64,000 nt of DNA. It comes from Thiotrichales bacterium (GTDB lineage: Bacteria > Pseudomonadota > Gammaproteobacteria > Beggiatoales > Beggiatoaceae). The notes under the pieces are model-generated. The model was not told where the DNA came from and ran no database searches. It saw only the letters and a program-made list of their open reading frames with translations. Below are positions 19,471 through 26,918 of the stretch, piece after piece. The translations under genes and the position numbers were made by a program. Position 1 is the stretch's first letter. Each line of letters begins with the position of its first letter. The stretch is taken from positions 844,507-908,506 of the forward strand of contig JADGDE010000001.1 in assembly GCA_016745035.1 (NCBI GenBank), given 5' to 3'.

Positions 19471-20040
19471 TTATTTAGCCTCAAGCTGTTTCAATACATA
19501 GCTCCAATCAAACGCGACTCCGGGGTCAGTTTTACGTCCAGGGGCAATATCACTATGCCCGACAATACGTTGATTACTAATGGCAGGATAATAGTATTGT
19601 AAACTTTGTATTAGTTTTATTAGTTGTTGGTATTGTTTATCGGTATAAGCCAAAGTATCTGTGCCTTCTAACTCAATACCAATGGAAAAATCATTGCAAT
19701 TTTCTCGCCTCTGAAACGTTGATACGCCCGCATGCCAAGCACGTTTATCAAAGCCAACATATTGTACCACTTCACCATCACGTCGAATCAATAAGTGTGA
19801 TGAAACCTCCAAACCCTCTAAATCGGCAAAGCTGGGGTCAGCATCCATGTCTAAACGATTACAAAATAAATCGTCAATATAGCTCCCCGCAAACTGTCCT
19901 GCGGGCAAGCTAATATTATGGATAACGAGAAGATCAATGGGGGTGTTTTCCGGGCGCAGGTTAAAATTGGGCGAGGGACAGTGGCGAGTGCCGCTAAACC
20001 AAGCTTTTTCAGGAACCAGCTGAAATTTATCCGTACTCAC
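19471..20040 (-). CDS. ampD: 1,6-anhydro-N-acetylmuramyl-L-alanine amidase AmpD
   Basis: This 189-residue cytoplasmic amidase keeps the zinc ligands: the His in LLVIHNISLPAGQFAG, and the His and Asp in VGHSDIAPGRKTDPG. Length and sequence match AmpD. It cleaves the stem peptide from anhydro-muropeptides during cell-wall recycling; in many bacteria its substrates signal wall damage. The start is GTG 20040, overlapping the mltG stop by four bases (GTGA). Its stop abuts the next start (TAAATG), so kinase-like and cyclase genes are translated right behind it. Confidence 0.95.
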   Translation of the reverse strand: MSTDKFQLVPEKAWFSGTRHCPSPNFNLRPENTPIDLLVIHNISLPAGQFAGSYIDDLFCNRLDMDADPSFADLEGLEVSSHLLIRRDGEVVQYVGFDKRAWHAGVSTFQRRENCNDFSIGIELEGTDTLAYTDKQYQQLIKLIQSLQYYYPAISNQRIVGHSDIAPGRKTDPGVAFDWSYVLKQLEAK

Positions 20041-21176
20041 GGCGTGCCCACCTGTGCTAAATCATCACTGGGTTTTAAGCTCGGTTGTGGTTTATTTCTG
20101 ACTTGTTTGCATACCCGACAATAGGTTTGCTTTTGACACAGCCGCCGGAATTTTTTCGGTGCTTTATCTTTTATCTGATAACGCAACACCGCACAGTTAT
20201 GGGTTTTTAAATCTGGGGAAAAATAATGCCGTCCTTTGCCTTTGGCAACAAAATAAAGACTGTCACCATCATCAGGATGGGTAGCAGCATATAAAGCCTT
20301 CCAGCCGGGCATGGCAATCGGGGTCGGCGGCAAACCTTTATGCACATAGGTGTTGTAGGGGGTCTCACGGCGCAAATCAGCGCGGGTAATATTGCCTTTA
20401 TAACGCTCACCCATGCCATAAATCACCGTCGGGTCCGTTTGCAAGCGCATATTTGTTGCTAAACGGCGACTAAACACCCCAGAGACTTGGGCATATTCCT
20501 CTGCTGCGCCCGTTTCTTTTTCAATAATAGAAGCTAAAATCAAAGCCTCATACGCATTGTTGATTTGTAAATTATTGGCCCGCTGTCCCCATGCCTCAGT
20601 GAGTTTTTGTACCATGGTTTGATATGCGTGTAATAACAACGCACTGTCACTAGTACCACTGGCAAAAAAGTAAGTATCAGGATAAAAACGCCCTTCAGGA
20701 TGAACATTGGGATAACCTAAACGGTTCATAATCTCGCTATGATTTAAGCCTTTTAGGCTTTGCTGAATTTTTGGGTGTTTGGCAATTTCTGCCAACATTT
20801 GCTTAAACGACCAGCCTTCATAAAAACGAATCGTATGCTGAATCCCGACCCCATCAATAAATAATTGTAATAATTGCTCAGGCGTTGCCCCAATTGGGAT
20901 CGCATATTCGCCCGCTTTAAGTAAGTGGGCTTTATTTTGATAACGCGCCTTTAACACCCAAGTGGCAGCAATGGGGTAATTAAACACCCTTTGATCAACC
21001 AAGTCTTTCGCTACTTGATTAATGGTTGCACCTTTTTCGATGGTGTAATTGAGTTGATTGCCCTGAATATTCACAGGATAACGCAAACTATGATAATACA
21101 ACCAATAAGCTGTGCCGCCGCCAAAAACGATTAATAAGAGCAAGGCGATAAAACTGCGCCATAAAAAATGTTTCAT
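20037..21176 (-). CDS. mltG: Endolytic murein transglycosylase MltG
   Basis: From ATG 21176, which overlaps the pabC stop by four bases (ATGA), the protein has 379 residues. A single N-terminal membrane helix (FIALLLLIVFGGGTAYWLYY) is followed by a LysM-like part and the YceG catalytic domain, with the glutamate in ASIIEKETG. MltG cuts nascent glycan strands and sets their length. After the normal end of the family the protein carries about 45 extra residues containing CQKQTYCRVC, a Cys-rich tail not typical of MltG. The pabC-mltG order is conserved in gammaproteobacteria. Confidence 0.95.
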   Translation of the reverse strand: MKHFLWRSFIALLLLIVFGGGTAYWLYYHSLRYPVNIQGNQLNYTIEKGATINQVAKDLVDQRVFNYPIAATWVLKARYQNKAHLLKAGEYAIPIGATPEQLLQLFIDGVGIQHTIRFYEGWSFKQMLAEIAKHPKIQQSLKGLNHSEIMNRLGYPNVHPEGRFYPDTYFFASGTSDSALLLHAYQTMVQKLTEAWGQRANNLQINNAYEALILASIIEKETGAAEEYAQVSGVFSRRLATNMRLQTDPTVIYGMGERYKGNITRADLRRETPYNTYVHKGLPPTPIAMPGWKALYAATHPDDGDSLYFVAKGKGRHYFSPDLKTHNCAVLRYQIKDKAPKKFRRLCQKQTYCRVCKQVRNKPQPSLKPSDDLAQVGTP

Positions 21177-21994
21177 GAAGCTATCCATTGCTGGGTTAAT
21201 AATGCCGACTTTAAGCGTTGCACTAAAGGATGGGCGGGCCATTGTTGCAAGCGTTGTTGTTGTGTGTCGAGCAATTGATTCACAGAGCAAAGCCCCATGA
21301 TACTGTTACAGATAAATACACCATCGGCTAATCGTAAGTCTTCGAGTCGATATTGACCCACCGATACGGATATACCTAATTGGCGGCTTAAGTCTATAAT
21401 ACGCCCCCGGATAATACCAGCCACACCTGCTTGACTCAAATCGGGTGTATAAAGTCTTGTATTTTTTATAAAAAACAGGTTGCTCATACAGCCTTCAATC
21501 AACCAGCCTTGGGTATCGCATAATAAACCTTCGCGAATGTGGCTATCTTGCCATTCTTGCCGAGCCATGACTTGCTCCAAGCGATTGAGATGTTTCATTC
21601 CCGCGAGCAAAGGCTGCTGAGCTAAACGGGTTTGGCATAAACGTACACAAACTTCTTCAGAGGAATAATCCGGGAAAGGATAACTATATAAATACACTTG
21701 CAGTGCGGGTTTATTTGGAGGGAAATAACCGCGCCCACCACTGCCACGGCTAAGCAAACATTTAAGCACGCCCGATTGCATTTGTGCAGCGGTATCGGCA
21801 ACCGCTTGGTCAAGCGCGCTCGCATCCCACAACGGAAAACCCAGCCGTTGAGAATCTTGCACTAGCCGTTCTTGATGATAAGCCCATGCCAAAGCCTGCC
21901 CTTGTTGTACCGCAATGGTGCTAAATAAACCATCACCATAAAATACAGCACGGTCTTGAGCCGCGAGGGTCTTAGGCGCAATATGAATCTGCAC
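21173..21994 (-). CDS. pabC: Aminodeoxychorismate lyase PabC
   Basis: This 273-residue PLP enzyme of the class IV aminotransferase fold converts 4-amino-4-deoxychorismate to p-aminobenzoate and pyruvate in folate synthesis. The N-terminal YGDGLFSTIAV motif, the GMKHLNRLEQVMA segment with the PLP-binding Lys, and EGCMSNLFFI match the family. The start is GTG 21994, sharing one base with the preceding TAG stop. Its position before mltG supports PabC over a branched-chain aminotransferase or D-amino-acid transaminase. Confidence 0.93.
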   Translation of the reverse strand: MQIHIAPKTLAAQDRAVFYGDGLFSTIAVQQGQALAWAYHQERLVQDSQRLGFPLWDASALDQAVADTAAQMQSGVLKCLLSRGSGGRGYFPPNKPALQVYLYSYPFPDYSSEEVCVRLCQTRLAQQPLLAGMKHLNRLEQVMARQEWQDSHIREGLLCDTQGWLIEGCMSNLFFIKNTRLYTPDLSQAGVAGIIRGRIIDLSRQLGISVSVGQYRLEDLRLADGVFICNSIMGLCSVNQLLDTQQQRLQQWPAHPLVQRLKSALLTQQWIAS

Positions 21995-22851
21995 TAACTG
22001 CCCTCAAGGGTGAGCAAGCTAATTTCTGGCGGCACGCCCAAACGCAAAGGCCACATGCTCGTGCCTAAGCCAGTGCTGACAAATAAATCATGTCCCAGCT
22101 CTTTGATATGCCCGCCTAAATAACGCAAGCCATGTTCGCTTGGAACCAAAGGTGCAACCAAAAAGCTCAAGGCAATTTGCCCGCCGTGGGTATGTCCGGC
22201 AATACCCAAATTCACCCAAGGCGGTAAATCAGTAAATAAATCGGGATTATGAGTCATCAGAATAATCGGGTCTTGCTGCGGAATGCCTTTAAGTGCCGCA
22301 TTCATATCCGGCTGACCTTTGCGGACATCGCTGACCCCAGCAAGCCAAAAGCCTTTACCGTTATAATTCAATAATACCGAACGCTCTTCAATCAGATTAA
22401 TATACGCTCTAGCTAAGGCCTGTTTTAACGGCTCCACGCCGACCCGGTGATCATGATTGCCCAGCACCACCCACACCCCTAAAGGCGCGCGTAATTTCGC
22501 CAACATTTGCGCAATCGCATCGAGGTTGATGTCGGTTTTCAAGAAAAAATCACTGACTAAAATATCGCCGCTAATCAGCACCAAACCCGCTTGCTGTTGA
22601 TTGGTTAAATTAACAATCTCTTGTAGTTTATCCAAGGTCATATAAGGCGCACCCATATGCAAATCGCTCAAAACCGCAACCTCAAGCCCGTGCAAACGCT
22701 CAGGCCAATCGGTGAGTTCTAAGCGGTGCGTTTGCACCCGCAAGGAGTCTGGCTCCCACCAAAACATATAGCACAACAACATCAACATCAAGGCATAAGC
22801 ATAAAACTTAAATTTACGCCGCCAATGTGCCTGTGCTTTACTTAAACTCAT
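21994..22851 (-). CDS. Membrane-anchored metallophosphoesterase (YaeI-like)
   Basis: This 285-residue protein has an N-terminal hydrophobic helix (FYAYALMLMLLCYMFWW) and the full calcineurin-like metal-site set: LSDLHMG, SGDILVSD, GNHDH and GHTHGGQ. Members of this branch include YaeI and YkuE, which act on phospholipid head-group or lipid-type phosphodiesters. The exact substrate is not evident. It overlaps DUF3108 by four bases (ATGA) and pabC by one, so it belongs to the seven-gene operon. Confidence 0.88.
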   Translation of the reverse strand: MSLSKAQAHWRRKFKFYAYALMLMLLCYMFWWEPDSLRVQTHRLELTDWPERLHGLEVAVLSDLHMGAPYMTLDKLQEIVNLTNQQQAGLVLISGDILVSDFFLKTDINLDAIAQMLAKLRAPLGVWVVLGNHDHRVGVEPLKQALARAYINLIEERSVLLNYNGKGFWLAGVSDVRKGQPDMNAALKGIPQQDPIILMTHNPDLFTDLPPWVNLGIAGHTHGGQIALSFLVAPLVPSEHGLRYLGGHIKELGHDLFVSTGLGTSMWPLRLGVPPEISLLTLEGS

Positions 22852-23564
22852 TGCCCTAAGCCCTCAAGGCTTTCAATCACCATAGTGACTTTATCGCCTT
22901 TGGGTTCTTGGTGCTCGATGCGCACCGGCAACCACTGATACGCCTCAGCACACCAAAGGCTGCTAAAGCGGGATTTTTTATGCGCCGATTGACGGGTGAA
23001 TTTATAGGTTTTGAGTTTGCCAAGTTTGGTTTCAATCATCTCTTCACCAGCAAATATTAAACGATAGGTTTTTAGCTTGCCGCCATCAGCGACTTGATAT
23101 TCAATATCACCTTTATGCCCGGCTTTTAAGTCGCGCATTAAAGCCATCTGATACACCAGCTTATCTAACACGCCTGATTTGAGCTTAATTTCCCAAGTTT
23201 CTCCCTTATAGGTGTTGGCGGCAAGGCCTTTTTGCCAATCAAACTCAATCGTGACATGGCGCTGCTTTTTCGAGCCTGTGTGATGATAGGCATAAGACTG
23301 TGGGACGATATTGCCATCTTGATAAGTCCACAGGCTTTTTTCCTTGATTTGGTCATCGCGAATCAGTGCTGCAACCCCAGTGGTATTGCTCTCACTGGAA
23401 AAAATAAACTGATTCGGCTGGGTGGTTTTTAATTCACGCGTGGCTTTGCCCAGTTCAATACCATAACTGTGCAAGCTGTAATGCGCACGAAAATCCGGCA
23501 CAGGTGCGGCAATGCTGCTTAGGGGGAAATATAAAAGAATCAAAGAAATAAACGCATTTTTCAT
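22848..23564 (-). CDS. DUF3108 family exported protein
   Basis: From ATG 23564 the product has 238 residues with a signal peptide (FISLILLYFPLSSIAAP). An upstream ATG at 23630 would place an odd segment before the signal. The body (YSLHSYGIELGKATREL, then LDKLVYQMALMRDL and YKFTRQSAHKKSRF) matches DUF3108, a periplasmic beta-rich domain of unknown function. It is the first gene of the overlapping operon that runs to the cyclase. No motif shows an enzyme activity. Confidence 0.85.
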   Translation of the reverse strand: MKNAFISLILLYFPLSSIAAPVPDFRAHYSLHSYGIELGKATRELKTTQPNQFIFSSESNTTGVAALIRDDQIKEKSLWTYQDGNIVPQSYAYHHTGSKKQRHVTIEFDWQKGLAANTYKGETWEIKLKSGVLDKLVYQMALMRDLKAGHKGDIEYQVADGGKLKTYRLIFAGEEMIETKLGKLKTYKFTRQSAHKKSRFSSLWCAEAYQWLPVRIEHQEPKGDKVTMVIESLEGLGQ

Positions 23565-23786
23565 CAGATTTTGCTTACAATTGGGCAAGAATAAGTGCAT
23601 AGCTAAAACGAACAGTCGTTCAAGCATCACAACAAAAGGCGCTTAGTGTAGCCTATCAGTCAGGGATTTTTTAGTACTAATATAAATTTTATCGCAATGA
23701 GTTCGGGTTACTTCATATGAATTTAAAGCTGCTTGAGTCATGCCCATAAAACCCCATTATCTCAACCAGCCGTTTTTCTTTTATAA

Positions 23787-23888
23787 CTGATGTTACGCAA
23801 AGGCTTCTTTTTCTGCATGACTAAGCTTCATTAGGCAGGTGGAAAATCACACTATTGTGATAAAAACCAGCTTAGTGCGTAACATCAG
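23787..23888. repeat. MITE-like element with perfect 8-bp target duplication
   Basis: This 102-bp copy begins CTGATGTTACGCA and ends TGCGTAACATCAG. TTTTATAA lies on both sides (23779-23786 and 23889-23896). ATCACACTATTGTGAT inside can form a hairpin. It ends 37 bp before the trhP start and lies in the gap between divergent operons; the remaining 220 bp toward DUF3108 shows nothing else clear. Confidence 0.92.
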
Positions 23889-23925
23889 TTTTATAATTCA
23901 GCCTTTATCATTTTTGAGAATTCCA

Positions 23926-25236
23926 ATGAAATCCCCCGAACTGCTCTCGCCTGCGGGCACTCTTAAAAACATGCGCTACGCCTTTGCCTATGGCGCAGAT
24001 GCCGTCTACGCAGGACAACCGCGCTACAGCTTGCGGGTACGCAATAATAATTTCAACGACATGGACAACCTCGCCTTGGGCATTAGCGAAGCCCACGCGC
24101 AGGGCAAACAATTCTATGTCGCTGCCAATATCTCACCGCATAACAGCAAACTAAAAACCTTTATCGCTGATATGCAGCCTGTGATTGACCTGAAACCCGA
24201 TGCATTGATTATGGCAGACCCTGGGCTTATCCACTGGGTGCGCGAACACTGGCCAGAGATGCCGGTTCACCTCTCAGTACAAGCGAACACCGTCAATTAT
24301 GCCGCCGTGCAGTTCTGGCAAACCATTGGTATTTCAAGGGTAATTTTATCGCGGGAATTGGCACTAGAGGAAATCGAGGAAATCAAACAACAATGTCCAG
24401 AAATGGAACTAGAAGTATTTGTGCATGGGGCTTTGTGTATTGCATATTCAGGACGCTGCTTGCTTTCGGGCTACTTAAACCACCGCGATCCCAACCAAGG
24501 CACATGCACCAATTCTTGCCGTTGGACGTATAATACCGATGAGGCAATCACGGATGCCAGTGGTGATATTGTCCCTGCAACACCAAGCACTGATATTACC
24601 GACAAAGTGTTTTTACTCACCGAAAAACACCGCCCCGATGATCCCATGCCCGCTTTTGAAGACGAACATGGCACGTATATTATGAATTCCAAAGATCTAC
24701 GGGCGATTCAGCATGTACAAAAATTAATCGACATCGGTGTCGATAGTCTCAAAATCGAAGGGCGCACCAAGTCCCATTATTATGCCGCCCGCACGGCACA
24801 GATTTACCGCGAAGCCATCGACAACGCCACCGCTGGCAAAGACTTTGATTTTAACCTAATGACCCAACTTGATAACCTTGCTAACCGGGGTTATACCGAA
24901 GGTTTTTACCGCCGCCATGTGCCGAAAGAATATCAAAATTACGAACAAGGCGCGTCATTTAGTGATAAACAACAATTTGTGGGTGAAGTCGAAGCCCATG
25001 AAGCCGATACGGGCTGGGTAAAAATTGCAGTGAAAAACCATTTTCGCGTTGGTGAACAGTTTGAATTGATGCGCCCTGAGGGCAATTTACATTTTCAACT
25101 CGACGCTATGCAAGATAAACAGCGCCAGCCTTTAGACATTGCCAAAGGCTCAGGGCACGAAGTCTGGATTGCGCTACCCCAGCAAGATATTCCCATTGGC
25201 GCTTTATTGCTGCGTAACTTACCTAAAGAGACGTAA
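23926..25236 (+). CDS. trhP: tRNA 5-hydroxyuridine synthesis protein TrhP (U32 peptidase family)
   Basis: From ATG 23926 the protein has 436 residues and begins KSPELLSPAGTLKNMRYA, typical of YegQ/TrhP. The frame is open upstream, but that part is MITE sequence and not gene. The U32 signature HGALCIAYSGRCLLSGY and the later GTCTNSCRW supply the Cys residues thought to bind an Fe-S cluster. TrhP hydroxylates U34 of certain tRNAs in a prephenate-dependent route. Length agrees with YegQ of other gammaproteobacteria. Confidence 0.93.
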   Translation: MKSPELLSPAGTLKNMRYAFAYGADAVYAGQPRYSLRVRNNNFNDMDNLALGISEAHAQGKQFYVAANISPHNSKLKTFIADMQPVIDLKPDALIMADPGLIHWVREHWPEMPVHLSVQANTVNYAAVQFWQTIGISRVILSRELALEEIEEIKQQCPEMELEVFVHGALCIAYSGRCLLSGYLNHRDPNQGTCTNSCRWTYNTDEAITDASGDIVPATPSTDITDKVFLLTEKHRPDDPMPAFEDEHGTYIMNSKDLRAIQHVQKLIDIGVDSLKIEGRTKSHYYAARTAQIYREAIDNATAGKDFDFNLMTQLDNLANRGYTEGFYRRHVPKEYQNYEQGASFSDKQQFVGEVEAHEADTGWVKIAVKNHFRVGEQFELMRPEGNLHFQLDAMQDKQRQPLDIAKGSGHEVWIALPQQDIPIGALLLRNLPKET

Positions 25237-25248
25237 TCCTTATGCATA

Positions 25249-26214
25249 ATGCGTAGATACATACTCCTTGCCTTAATCAGCGCTTTAACTTTAGTAAGTT
25301 TACTTGGTTTTGTACCTGCTCATTGGTGGTGGGGTTTTGATTTACTCAGCCACCCACGTCCACAATATAGCTTGGGTTTAGCGCTGGGTTTAGGTTTTGC
25401 CTTAATGCTACGGGCTTGGCGGCTCGGCTTATTTGTGCTGCTTGCGTTAGGACTGAATATAAGCGTTTTATGGTCTTGGTATGTAGAAAAACCTTACGTG
25501 CTACCGACCCATAAAAGCTTATCTATCACCCATGTAAATTTGGATAAAGGGCAAATTGATAAACTGCGTTTATTCAAACAATTGCGCCAACGCACCCCTG
25601 ATTTGCTGTTTTTACAAGAACTCACCCCCACTTTTCTGGCAACATTACGCCAAGATCTACCTCATTATCAAATCCTGCTGGCAAAAGCTTTAAATAATAC
25701 TCATGGGTCAGCGATTTTGGTGCATAAACAAGCGGGATTAAATATATTGGCTGCCACAGAACTACATCTACCGAATCATGCGACACGTCCTTTACTGAGC
25801 GTCAGTTTGAATTGGCAGGGACAAGTTTTACAGCTATTGAGTTTACACACGACACGGGTAACGGATGCCAATAACTTGGCTTGGCAAGCAACAGAATTTG
25901 CAGCCGCTGCCGCTTGGAGTCGCACACAGCAGCAAGCGGGTGTACAGGTGTTGGTTATCGGTGACTTTAATGCTACCCCATGGTCAAAAAATTATCAGGA
26001 TTTTGCTAAAGCGGCACAATTGGATGGTCTGCTTAAGCATCGTGGCACATGGCCAGCTTATTTGCCCGCGTTTTTGCGTATTCCCATTGATCACGCTTTA
26101 GCCAGTCCGCGCCTACACATCAGCGAGAAAATCACCGGAGACTCCATTGGCGGTGACCATTTGCCCGTGCATATTTTGCTTGATTTTATCCCCGAGGCAA
26201 ATTCAAGCCCTTGA
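25249..26214 (+). CDS. Membrane-anchored endonuclease/exonuclease/phosphatase family protein
   Basis: This 321-residue protein has two or three N-terminal membrane helices (residues 5-22, 35-55 and 60-78) and an EEP domain. The domain shows VNLDKGQIDKLRLF, the metal-binding Glu in LLFLQELTP, VIGDFNATPWS and the terminal GDHLPVHILL. Members hydrolyse phosphodiesters in nucleic acids or lipids; the substrate here is unknown. The start ATG 25249 lies 12 bp after trhP, so they may form an operon. Confidence 0.85.
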   Translation: MRRYILLALISALTLVSLLGFVPAHWWWGFDLLSHPRPQYSLGLALGLGFALMLRAWRLGLFVLLALGLNISVLWSWYVEKPYVLPTHKSLSITHVNLDKGQIDKLRLFKQLRQRTPDLLFLQELTPTFLATLRQDLPHYQILLAKALNNTHGSAILVHKQAGLNILAATELHLPNHATRPLLSVSLNWQGQVLQLLSLHTTRVTDANNLAWQATEFAAAAAWSRTQQQAGVQVLVIGDFNATPWSKNYQDFAKAAQLDGLLKHRGTWPAYLPAFLRIPIDHALASPRLHISEKITGDSIGGDHLPVHILLDFIPEANSSP

Positions 26215-26302
26215 AACCTCAAGCCCCGTCGCCATTTTAACAAGGTCTCTGGCTTGATTAAGCAAGCCGAATATCAGCTACTCACTGGGGATTGGACATT
26301 TC

Positions 26303-26773
26303 ATGCTGGATCATAATGCCGTTTTTGCCGCACTCGATGCTTTAACTTCCACAAAAACTGATACCGATTTTTTTACCGTGTTAGAACAGCATCCTATTTT
26401 GCTTGATCCAGCGCTAGATAATTGGTTGGATCAATTCATTATCCAAGCCAGAAGCGATGGCAATGCTGAGGTGGTGGCACAGTTTCAGCAAATGCAAACG
26501 ATGCTAAAAGACATTCGTGAGCAATGCTCAGGGGATTTATCCGAGACCCAAGAATTGATGCAGGCTGTTCATGCGTTGGCTTTGGTCAGTTCTGAGGAAG
26601 AAGCCCTAAACATATTATCAGCCCATCCCATATTACAATCGCCTGATACCTATACTTTTATTGATAAAGTTATTCCCGAAATGGAAGCAGCGGGCGAGGT
26701 GGAACAAGCGAATTTATTTAAGCAAGTCAAAGCTTGGCTATTAAGTCGTCCGCAAATGGCAAAAGTGCATTAG
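26303..26773 (+). CDS. Small helical protein with internal duplication, unknown function
   Basis: This 156-residue acidic protein matches no family I can name with confidence. It contains two related units of about 75 residues: FFTVLEQHPILLDPALDNWL near residue 25 and ALNILSAHPILQSPDTYTFI near residue 97, each followed by a helical segment. Similar 'vLeqHPiLL' units occur beside TPR or CHAT-type domains in filamentous bacteria (recalled, not checked). No signal peptide or membrane segment is seen. GGGGATTGG precedes the start. Confidence 0.7.
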   Translation: MLDHNAVFAALDALTSTKTDTDFFTVLEQHPILLDPALDNWLDQFIIQARSDGNAEVVAQFQQMQTMLKDIREQCSGDLSETQELMQAVHALALVSSEEEALNILSAHPILQSPDTYTFIDKVIPEMEAAGEVEQANLFKQVKAWLLSRPQMAKVH

Positions 26774-26787
26774 CTAGAGACACCTTG

Positions 26788-26831
26788 GCAGCTCTATTGT
26801 GACAAAAACTGCCTTAGTCGGTCACATTCAT
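26788..26831. repeat. Degenerate half copy of the MITE-like element
   Basis: CTATTGTGACAAAAACTGCC and CTTAGTCGGTCACATTCA align with one end of the family (CTATTGTGATAAAAACCAGC, then CTTAGTGCGTAACATCAG) with several changes. The other half is missing. Confidence 0.6.
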
Positions 26832-26918
26832 TGGTTTGATAGGCTATATTTTTCTGTTATCGCCCCACAATTCGCGTTAAGATAAGCCCCAGGTTCTTCG
26901 GCTTGATAGGCTCTTCTT

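Noticed and set aside
23839-23925. Upstream extension of trhP to 23839
   Set aside because: The added codons come from the end of a MITE-like repeat; family homology begins at ATG 23926.
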